Positions 1-5,429 of a DNA stretch of 7,377 bases are shown in pieces. The stretch lies in contig JBDSEG010000127.1 of the NCBI GenBank assembly GCA_039920165.1, positions 1-7,377 of the forward strand. Reading direction: 5' to 3'. Origin of the DNA: JBDSEG01 sp039920165 (GTDB lineage Bacteria; Pseudomonadota; Gammaproteobacteria; Burkholderiales; Burkholderiaceae_C). The notes under the pieces are model-generated. The model did not search any database. It was not told the origin of the DNA and saw only the letters and a program-made list of their open reading frames with translations. Position numbers and translations under genes: made by a program. Position 1 is the first letter of the stretch; each line of letters starts with the position of its first letter.

Positions 1-286
1 ACGAACACGGATCTATGGTCGAAGGCCGTCGTTGCGGCAGCGTGTCAGCGCGGCGCGGTCAGGTTTCAGGTGCAACACAGGACGCGTTCCTGCCGTCGAT
101 CCTTGTTCGACCGGCACGCTTCAATCAACCAGTTCGCCGCATCGACTCAGCCTGATTCGAGCGAGTATGCTCGGTGAGGTCTGCGCGCCGATTGGGCACG
201 CGACCCCGCCCGCCGCTCGATGGTTGCGTTGAAGCTGACGGCGCTGTGCAGACTGGCCGCGGTAGTGCCGGCAGGGGCCGGCTCGC
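1..286. other. Left flank with no supportable gene
   Basis: I read all six frames here. Short open frames exist on both strands, including one on the plus strand open from base 1 to a stop near 176, but none shows a recognisable domain, a good ribosome binding site or a convincing composition. The tail of an upstream plus-strand gene entering from the left cannot be excluded. An imperfect hairpin lies at 91-116 (TGCCG-TCGA against TCGA-C-CGGCA with one bulged C), without a T-tract. The segment is best read as intergenic sequence downstream of the DUF2182 gene. Confidence 0.5.
267..282 (-). terminator. Weak GC hairpin after DUF2182 stop
   Basis: Two copies of GCCGGC (267-272 and 277-282) separated by four bases form a 6-bp stem that begins five bases after the DUF2182 stop codon on the minus strand. 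No T-tract follows, so a classic intrinsic terminator is not shown. It could be a 3' end-protecting hairpin or chance in GC-rich DNA. Confidence 0.22.
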
Positions 287-1075
287 TCAACCTGCGGCGA
301 TCCAGAAACCCGCGGAGACGAGTATTGCGCCCAGAATCTGATCGAACCGCCAACTCGCCGCAATGACTTTCTCGCTCAGGACCAGCAGCATGATGAGGCC
401 CATCCAGGCGAGGCTCATCGCGCCCACAACGAACATGACGGACATCAATGCCCAGCAGCAGCCGACGCAGTAGCCGCCGTGCCGCAGGCCCAGGCGGAAG
501 GCGCCTGACGTGCCGTCGCGCCAGTTGGCCATGAAGAAGGCCAGCGGCGTTCGGCACTTCGACAGGCATGCGCTCTTCAGCGGAAGCCACTGGTAGACGC
601 CGACGGCGAGCAGGATCGCCGAACTCAGCAACGTATTGGTGCTCCGGGCCATCGGATCGAGCAGCAAGGCATCGGTGAGTGCCCATTGCACGAGCGCGGC
701 GGGAACCGCGAAGGCAATCCAGGACGCGGTGTAGCCCATGACATATGCCGCTGTCGCCCGGCTACCGCGGTCGGGATCGCGACGCGCTACCAAGGCTGAG
801 AACACCGACGCCGACGGGGCCACTGTCGGCAGCATCATGGCGATCATCATCACCGCCCACATGCCGAACGCCGTCAAGAGGCCGGCCGCATCGCCGCCAC
901 CCATCGCCATTCCCGAAGGGGGCGACGCAGCGCCGTGCATTGCCGCCATGCCGTCATCCATGCGGACCAGGTAGGACCAGCTCATCGCGACGATCGCCGC
1001 CATGCCGATCCACACCGGCGCACGGCGCAGGCCGGTGCCCGCGATCCGGCTCGAAGCGATGCGCACGGGCGTCAC
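287..1075 (-). CDS. DUF2182 metal-binding-type integral membrane protein
   Basis: A 262-aa polytopic inner-membrane protein of the DUF2182 family (COG5486, predicted metal-binding membrane protein). Family hallmarks seen: MWAVMMIAMMLP (about residues 72-83), YQWLPLK followed by CLSKCRTP (161-177, Cys170 and Cys174), and LRHGGYCVGCCWALM (197-211, Cys203, Cys206, Cys207). I see about six hydrophobic segments, near 20-37, 66-87, 109-131, 149-164, 205-233 and 246-262. The loop after the first segment is rich in methionine and histidine (Met39, 43, 46, 56, 58 and His47), as in periplasmic Cu(I)-binding regions. The GTG start at 1075 is chosen because it overlaps the DUF1326 stop as GTGA, which implies translational coupling; a longer frame upstream would lie wholly inside DUF1326. 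From memory, PpoB2, the copper chaperone needed for tyrosinase activity in Marinomonas mediterranea, belongs to this family. A copper role here is inference. Confidence 0.88.
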   Translation of the reverse strand: MTPVRIASSRIAGTGLRRAPVWIGMAAIVAMSWSYLVRMDDGMAAMHGAASPPSGMAMGGGDAAGLLTAFGMWAVMMIAMMLPTVAPSASVFSALVARRDPDRGSRATAAYVMGYTASWIAFAVPAALVQWALTDALLLDPMARSTNTLLSSAILLAVGVYQWLPLKSACLSKCRTPLAFFMANWRDGTSGAFRLGLRHGGYCVGCCWALMSVMFVVGAMSLAWMGLIMLLVLSEKVIAASWRFDQILGAILVSAGFWIAAG

Positions 1076-1674
1076 TCCGACTGATAGGCGAAATCGGACA
1101 TCAGGCCGCTGCGGCCCGAAAACTTCCAGTCCCAGCCATGATCCGCAAAGGCGAAGCGGCTGGAGCGGGCTACCGTGGCCGCCTTCCCGGGCGCGATGCA
1201 AAGAGGATGCCCTTCGACGGTCACAGGCTGGCCGCCCTGGCCTTCGAGCATCTCGATTTCCGTATCTGCGACCTTGGCGATCGTCAGGCTGCTCTTGCGG
1301 CCGTCGGCGTGGTACTTCATCGGCACGCTGCCAGCGCCCACCATTTCGCCGATGAAGGAAGCCAGTACGGCCGGATGGCCGCCGGCCTTGCCGCCGAAGA
1401 TCGCATGCAGCGCGTCGCTTTGCGCCGCACTGGCCTTGTCATCGAAATACGCCGCCACCTTCCATTTGGTTGCCACCATCGTTCCTGGCGCGTGGACGGC
1501 CAGGGCGATGTTCAGCCCGTCGAGCGTGGTGTCGGCGTACTTGCCCTTGTCGATATGCCAGGCGACGAGCGCCGTGCACTCGCCCTGCGTGGGCGGGCTG
1601 GTAAAGATGCAGGGACAAGCCGCTTCGCAGTTGCAGGCTTCGAAGTAGGTTCCGTTTAGTTTCCACTGGGTCAT
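1072..1674 (-). CDS. DUF1326 domain-containing protein
   Basis: A 200-aa soluble protein of the DUF1326 family (COG5588), whose biochemical function is not established. The diagnostic N-terminal motif is visible: TYFEACNCEAACPCIF, giving a CxC-x3-CxC cluster (Cys14, Cys16, Cys20, Cys22), with further Cys33 and a Cys159 in HPLC. The family signature CNC...CPC suggests metal or thiol chemistry. No signal peptide or membrane segment is seen, so a cytoplasmic location is likely. The start at 1674 is well supported by AAGGAGA at 1681-1687, six bases upstream. The gene overlaps DUF2182 by four bases; DUF1326 and DUF2182 genes are often neighbours, which suggests a joint role. It is transcribed divergently from the SARP-type regulator, the obvious candidate for its control. 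Confidence 0.9.
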   Translation of the reverse strand: MTQWKLNGTYFEACNCEAACPCIFTSPPTQGECTALVAWHIDKGKYADTTLDGLNIALAVHAPGTMVATKWKVAAYFDDKASAAQSDALHAIFGGKAGGHPAVLASFIGEMVGAGSVPMKYHADGRKSSLTIAKVADTEIEMLEGQGGQPVTVEGHPLCIAPGKAATVARSSRFAFADHGWDWKFSGRSGLMSDFAYQSE

Positions 1675-1701
1675 GACGTTTCTCCTTCAGGTGAAGTGAC
1701 A

Positions 1702-1762
1702 GCCGACAAGTGCGTCGGCAGCGCTCCCGACTTGCCGGGATGTCGATACGTCCATACTCGAC
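1702..1762 (-). promoter_or_regulatory. Inverted-repeat cluster in DUF1326 leader
   Basis: Three small dyads follow one another upstream of the DUF1326 ribosome binding site: GCCGAC-N6-GTCGGC (1702-1719), TCCCG-N6-CGGGA (1725-1740) and GTCGA-N11-TCGAC (1742-1762). A fourth, CTTCA-N2-TGAAG (1686-1697), abuts the ribosome binding site. If transcription starts downstream of the repeat array, most of these would lie in the 5' untranslated RNA and could fold as hairpins; otherwise they could be protein sites. No known riboswitch class is recognised. Confidence 0.3.
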
Positions 1763-1764
1763 TT

Positions 1765-1811
1765 CCGGCGTTTGCATCGGCGTTTGAAGCGCCGTTGAAA
1801 TCCGCTTGAAT
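1765..1811. repeat. Tandem TTGAA direct repeats, likely SARP operator
   Basis: Four direct repeats lie in the divergent promoter region. CGGCGTTTG occurs twice, at 1766-1774 and 1778-1786. The core TTGAA recurs at 1784-1788, 1795-1799 and 1806-1810, exactly 11 bases apart; the first unit has TTGCA one 12-base step earlier. One-turn direct repeats are the known binding pattern of SARP and other OmpR-type winged helices, and the adjacent gene encodes such a protein. Read on the minus strand, a TATGGA box (1756-1751) sits about 10 bases beyond the last repeat, which fits SARP promoters where repeats cover the -35 region. On the plus strand, TTGAAG (1784) and TTGAAT (1806) with 16 bases between could instead serve as weak -35 and -10 boxes for the regulator. 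Binding is inferred. Confidence 0.5.
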
Positions 1812-1875
1812 GGATTCGCGACACGGGACTCGAACGCTCCGCAATCGTCGGCACCCGCTCAATTCCTGGAAGGCC

Positions 1876-3861
1876 ATGGCAACCAACGCGCGACCTCTCG
1901 TCCTCCGCCTGCTGGGAGATATCGTCGTCGAGTGCGACGGAACGCCTCGCGCATTGCCCAGGTCACGCAAGACGCGGGCGCTGCTTGCGTATCTCGCCGT
2001 CGAGGCGCGCACGATCCGACGCGAGGTGTTGTGCGAGCTGCTCTGGGAGTCCGCCGACGACCCGCGCGCCGCCTTGCGCTGGAGCCTGAGCAAACTGCGC
2101 CCGCTGCTAGCCACGCCTGCCGGCCAGGCATTGCAGACGGACGCCCATTCGGTCGCGCTCGACCTGGCGCTGGTGTCCGTCGATGGACTGGAAGCCAAGG
2201 CGCTGCTCGACGGGTCATCGCTCGGCGTCACCGACGCGCAGCTGACCGCGATGGAACAGGCGCTGGCGGCTGGCTACCCGCGCGACCTCGATATCCCGGC
2301 ATGCGACCGGTATCAACTCTGGATCGGCGGCGAGCGCGAAGTGCTGCGCAGCGTGCATCGGCGCGTGCTCGACGAACAAAGTGTGCGTGCCGGCAACCCA
2401 GACGCGGCCTTGGCCACGGCGCGAAAGCGAGTGGCGCTCGACCCGCTGGACGACGAGTCGAACACGCGGCTCCTGGTTCGCTCGGTCGAGGTCGACGGCC
2501 ATGTCCGAGCGCGTGCCGCGCTCGAGGGCATGCGCGCACGCTATCGAGCGGAAGGGGTTCCGGACCATGCATTGGTGGCGAGCTGGCGCGACCTCGACCC
2601 CGCCTCTGCCCTCGAACTCCCTGACAAGCCGTCGGTCGCGGTGCTCGGCTTCACCGATCTCGGCGGCCACGAAGACGGTCCTGTGCTGGCCGAGGGCTTG
2701 GCTGCCGACCTGACCCTTTCGCTCGGGCACCTGCGTGGCTTGTTCGTGACGGCGCGCGCGTCGTCGGCGCGGCTTTCGGCAGGGCCTGCCGAACTTCTGC
2801 CGCTTGCGGGGCGAATGCTCGGAGTGCGCTATCTCGTGCACGGCACGACCCAGCGGCTCGACCGACGGGTGCGCATCACCGTCACGCTCGCCGACGCACT
2901 GCAGAACAACGTCGTCTGGTGCGAACACTTCGACCGTCCGCTCGGCGACCTGTTCTCGGTGCAGGACGATGTCTCGGCCGCGATCGCTTCGGCCATCGAA
3001 CCCGAGATCGCGCGCGCCGAGGCCGATCGCGCGCGCCTGAAATCATCCGAAGACCTCACTGCGTGGGAGTGCTATCACCGCGCGATGTGGCATTGTTTCC
3101 GCTTCACCGCGTCTCATACGGAACAGGCCCACGCGCTTTTGCTGCGCGCACTGTCGATGGAACCGGGATTCGCGCGTGCCCACGCCGGGCTCTCGTTCAC
3201 CCACTACTCGCGCGCGTTCCTCGACGCCGTGCCGGCCCCCGATGCGGAAATCCAGATGGCGTTGCGTTATGCCCGGCAGAGCATCGACCTCGAGCCGCGA
3301 GACGCGATGGGGCATTGGACGCTGGGACGAGCCCACTTTCTCGCGCGGGAGCACGATCAGGCGATTTGCTCGGTCGACAGATCGCTTGCGGTCAACCCGA
3401 ACTTTGCCCAGGGCCACTACGCGCTCGGCTTCATCCGTGCACATTCCGGCATGCCCATGCAGGCGCTCCCCGCACTCGCTGCTGCCGAGCGCCTAAGCCC
3501 GTACGATCCGCTCCTGTTTGCAATGGAAGGCTCGCGCGCAATATCGCTGGCGATCGAGGGCAACTACGACGCGGCAGCGGCCTGGGGGATTCGCGCCACC
3601 AGCGAACCCAACGCTCACTTCCACATACAGGCAGTCGCTGCCGCATGCCTGGCACTGGCAAATCGCCACGACCAAGCGCGTGCCTACGCGCAGCGGGCGT
3701 GCAGCGCCCACTCAGGCTATTCAATCCGCGTCTTCGAACGCAGCTTTCCGCAGAAGCTCGCGCCGCACCGGGAACTCCTGGCACGTGCGTTGCGGAGCGC
3801 CGGCGTGCCCGACGGCGAACCGGGACGGGTGAGCCCGATGGCCAGCCCGACCCTGAAATGA
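1876..3861 (+). CDS. SARP/BTAD-type regulator with TolB-like domain and TPRs
   Basis: A 661-aa multidomain transcriptional regulator. Visible in order: an OmpR/SARP-type winged helix (about residues 8-90, opening LVLRLLGDIVVECDG, with RKTRALLAYLAV and WSLSKLRPLL); a BTAD-like helical domain (about 100-240, including GNPDAALATARKRVALDPLDDE); a TolB-like domain (about 251-377, KPSVAVLGFTDLGG, LAEGLAADLTLSL, VRYLVHGTTQR, VQDDVSAAIASAI), the type found attached to some class III adenylate cyclases; and TPR repeats (about 390-640, such as AICSVDRSLAVNPNFAQGHYALGFIRAHSG). No membrane segment is present, so it is cytoplasmic, unlike ToxR/CadC. The ATG at 1876 is preferred: the conserved fold begins just after it and GGAAGG precedes it, though only two bases away. 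The alternative ATG at 1810 has no ribosome binding site and lies on the repeat array. It probably controls the divergent DUF1326-DUF2182 genes and possibly itself. Confidence 0.85.
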   Translation: MATNARPLVLRLLGDIVVECDGTPRALPRSRKTRALLAYLAVEARTIRREVLCELLWESADDPRAALRWSLSKLRPLLATPAGQALQTDAHSVALDLALVSVDGLEAKALLDGSSLGVTDAQLTAMEQALAAGYPRDLDIPACDRYQLWIGGEREVLRSVHRRVLDEQSVRAGNPDAALATARKRVALDPLDDESNTRLLVRSVEVDGHVRARAALEGMRARYRAEGVPDHALVASWRDLDPASALELPDKPSVAVLGFTDLGGHEDGPVLAEGLAADLTLSLGHLRGLFVTARASSARLSAGPAELLPLAGRMLGVRYLVHGTTQRLDRRVRITVTLADALQNNVVWCEHFDRPLGDLFSVQDDVSAAIASAIEPEIARAEADRARLKSSEDLTAWECYHRAMWHCFRFTASHTEQAHALLLRALSMEPGFARAHAGLSFTHYSRAFLDAVPAPDAEIQMALRYARQSIDLEPRDAMGHWTLGRAHFLAREHDQAICSVDRSLAVNPNFAQGHYALGFIRAHSGMPMQALPALAAAERLSPYDPLLFAMEGSRAISLAIEGNYDAAAAWGIRATSEPNAHFHIQAVAAACLALANRHDQARAYAQRACSAHSGYSIRVFERSFPQKLAPHRELLARALRSAGVPDGEPGRVSPMASPTLK

Positions 3862-3877
3862 AGCGGACTAAAGACGA

Positions 3878-3926
3878 CGCAAACGGGTGCTTTGCGATGA
3901 TGGCGCGCACCGGCGTGTGCGCATCG
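3878..3926. terminator. Paired hairpins between convergent genes
   Basis: Two back-to-back hairpins fill the gap between the convergent SARP-type regulator and the IclR gene. The first is CGCAAA (3878-3883) with TTTGCG (3891-3896), loop of seven. The second pairs GCGCGCAC (3903-3910) with GTGTGCGC (3915-3922) around a CGGC loop, with one G-T pair, and gains three more pairs past a bulged G (GAT at 3899-3901 with ATC at 3923-3925). Neither has a clear T-tract on either strand, so this is a candidate bidirectional terminator on position and stem strength only. Confidence 0.35.
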
Positions 3927-3952
3927 ACCTTGGACCTGGTGCCCGGCCCAAC

Positions 3953-4744
3953 CTACGCCTTGCCGAGCGGCGGCCGTCCGAAGATCGTCGAGGCGCGGCT
4001 GATCGGGCCGAGCTCGGCAGTCGCAGCCAGCAGTGCGGGTCCGAGTGCCTGCATGCGATCGAACGTCAACCGCAGGCGTGGGCCGGCAATGCTGATGACA
4101 CCGACGGCCTCGCGGTTGCGCATCACTGGCGCGGCCATCGCCGTCATGCCCGGAGCGAACGCTTCGTCGATCATGGCGTAGCCGCGCACCCGCGCGGCGT
4201 GCAGGAGACCCAGCAAGACCTTCACGGTGATCGGCGCCTTCGGGCCGAACTCCTGCGGGGACCCGAAACCCTGCCGGCTGACGAGTTCGAGCGCACGCTC
4301 ATCGCTGAGCGTGAGCAGCCAGGCGTGGCCCGACGCAGTGCACGACAAGTGCGCATCGCTTCCCATGTCGGGGTCGTAGCGCAAGCCCTTGCGCGAACCC
4401 TGCGCCTTGGCGACCCAGGTCAGTCGATCACCGTCGACGATCGACAGTCGCACCAGTTCGCCCGACTCCTTGGCGAGCCTTTCGAGCAACGGATCCGCAA
4501 TGTCGACGATGCCCGAGCTGCTGAGAAAGATGAGCCCGAGCGAGGCCAGCTTGGCCGTGAGCATGTAGGCGCCCTGGTCGCGCAACTGCCTCACGTAGCC
4601 GCGCTTTTGCAGTTCGACCAGCAGGCGATGACAGGCGCTGTGCGGAATGTCGAGCTCGTCGGCCAGCGCGGTCAGCGCCATACCCTCGGGCTGGCCGCAA
4701 AGGTGTTCGAGCAGCAAGAGGCCGCGGTCTAGCGCAAGCGTCAT
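3953..4744 (-). CDS. IclR-family transcriptional regulator
   Basis: A 263-aa cytoplasmic regulator of normal IclR length. The N-terminal winged helix-turn-helix spans about residues 1-75 (ALTALADELDIPHSACHRLL is the helix-turn-helix, then the wing VRQLRDQGAYML). The effector-binding domain follows at about 80-250, with the family hallmarks HLSCTASGHAWL, RGYAMIDEAFAPGMTAMAAPV and VGVISIAGPRLRLT. The start at 4744 is supported by AGGGGGTGA four bases upstream of the ATG. It is divergent from the dehydratase-TRAP operon, the usual arrangement for an IclR protein that controls a neighbouring catabolic operon in response to the imported compound or a metabolite of it. The effector is unknown; members of the family can repress or activate, and the sequence does not tell which. 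Confidence 0.93.
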   Translation of the reverse strand: MTLALDRGLLLLEHLCGQPEGMALTALADELDIPHSACHRLLVELQKRGYVRQLRDQGAYMLTAKLASLGLIFLSSSGIVDIADPLLERLAKESGELVRLSIVDGDRLTWVAKAQGSRKGLRYDPDMGSDAHLSCTASGHAWLLTLSDERALELVSRQGFGSPQEFGPKAPITVKVLLGLLHAARVRGYAMIDEAFAPGMTAMAAPVMRNREAVGVISIAGPRLRLTFDRMQALGPALLAATAELGPISRASTIFGRPPLGKA

Positions 4745-4837
4745 CTCACCCCCTGTTGTCGTGACGCGGCGGTACGGCCACAGGCACGCTGAGCCAACTG
4801 ATTCAACACCGCGCCGAGTTCCCGTATTGCGAAAACC

Positions 4838-4854
4838 GATTCCAATCAGGAATC
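4838..4854. promoter_or_regulatory. Candidate IclR operator (GATTCC-N5-GGAATC)
   Basis: A perfect 6-bp inverted repeat with a 5-base spacer, 17 bases in all, in the 183-base divergent region between the IclR gene and the dehydratase gene. IclR-family operators commonly have a TTCC/GGAA-like or TGGAAA/TTTCCA core in a dyad of about 15-17 bases, so size and core fit. Its centre lies about 80 bases upstream of the dehydratase start. A weak -35-like TTGCGA (4827-4832) is just upstream, but no good -10 is evident. Confidence 0.45.
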
Positions 4855-4883
4855 ACGTGTCGAACCTCTCCGACAATCCGCTT

Positions 4884-4905
4884 CGATCATGCGATTGCCT
4901 GATCG
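4884..4905. promoter_or_regulatory. Second dyad near dehydratase start
   Basis: CGATCA (4884-4889) and TGATCG (4900-4905) form a perfect inverted repeat with a 10-base spacer, ending 22 bases before the dehydratase ATG. It could be a further regulator site or an mRNA hairpin just ahead of the ribosome binding site. A smaller dyad, TGTCG-N8-CGACA (4858-4875), lies next to it. Confidence 0.25.
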
Positions 4906-4927
4906 TTGGCGCCAGCGAAAGATGACC

Positions 4928-5383
4928 ATGTCCCATCCCTTGTTCGTGCTCAACGGCTCCAACCTGAACATGCTCGGTCGGCGCGAGCCGGAACTCTACG
5001 GCACGACGACACTCGCCGAGATCGAGCGCCTCACACGAGGTCTCGCCGCCGACATCGGTCTGGCCTGCGACTTCCGCCAGACCAACCACGAAGGAGAGAT
5101 GGTCGACTGGATCCAGGAGGCCTTCGCGTGCGACGCCGCCGTCATCATCAACCCAGCGGGCTTCTCGTTCGGTTCCGTGCCCGTGCTGGACGCGCTCAAG
5201 CTTCTGCGCGGGCCGCTGATCGAACTGCACCTCACCAATATCCACCGACGCCCGCCGCCGTACACCCACTCACTCGTTTCACAAGTCGCCACCGGCGTCA
5301 TCTGCGGCCTCGGACCGACCGGCTACCTGCTGGCGGTGCGGGCGGTCGCCGATGCGCTGGCGGTCCAAGAGACCGGCCGTTGA
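4928..5383 (+). CDS. aroQ: Type II 3-dehydroquinate dehydratase homologue
   Basis: A 151-aa cytoplasmic protein of the type II dehydroquinase family, which forms dodecamers and dehydrates 3-dehydroquinate to 3-dehydroshikimate. From the ATG at 4928 the numbering matches the Mycobacterium tuberculosis enzyme. Catalytic and core residues are kept: Asn12, Arg19, the lid Tyr24 (RREPELYG), Asn75 (NPAG), Asp88, Glu99, His101 (ELHLTNIH) and Arg108. Unusual are Phe81 in place of His81 (FSFGS instead of the usual THTS), Tyr112 in place of Arg112 after a PPP run, Thr103 in place of Ser, and NGSN in place of NGPN. The start is chosen by family length; the ATG at 4922 is a close alternative, and both have only weak ribosome binding sites (GAAAG). 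Being first in a TRAP operon beside an IclR gene points to catabolism, not aromatic amino acid synthesis. The substrate may differ from dehydroquinate. Confidence 0.88.
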   Translation: MSHPLFVLNGSNLNMLGRREPELYGTTTLAEIERLTRGLAADIGLACDFRQTNHEGEMVDWIQEAFACDAAVIINPAGFSFGSVPVLDALKLLRGPLIELHLTNIHRRPPPYTHSLVSQVATGVICGLGPTGYLLAVRAVADALAVQETGR

Positions 5384-5429
5384 CGCCGACAAATCCATCC
5401 CATACCTTCAAACACACAGGAGACACGCC

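Noticed and set aside
1..232. Short plus-strand and minus-strand open frames at the left edge
   Set aside because: No domain, no good ribosome binding site, and composition typical of random GC-rich frames.
1076..1201. 42-residue N-terminal extension of the DUF2182 protein
   Set aside because: It would lie entirely within the DUF1326 coding sequence; the GTGA overlap start at 1075 is the natural coupled start.
745..1659. 304-codon plus-strand frame opposite the DUF1326/DUF2182 genes
   Set aside because: Antisense to two family-matched proteins that have a good ribosome binding site and a coupled start; no domain of its own.
1810..1875. 22-residue N-terminal extension of the SARP-type regulator
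   Set aside because: No ribosome binding site precedes the ATG at 1810, the extra residues are not part of the fold, and it overlaps the direct repeat array; the ATG at 1876 is preferred.
2919..4181. 420-codon plus-strand frame overlapping the regulator and IclR genes
   Set aside because: Composition is Arg/Ala/Pro-rich, it covers parts of two genes on opposite strands, and it has no recognisable motif; a GC-bias shadow.
3887..4732. 281-codon plus-strand frame opposite the IclR gene
   Set aside because: It mirrors a well-formed IclR protein, and its sequence shows only Arg/Gln/Ala-rich low-information content.
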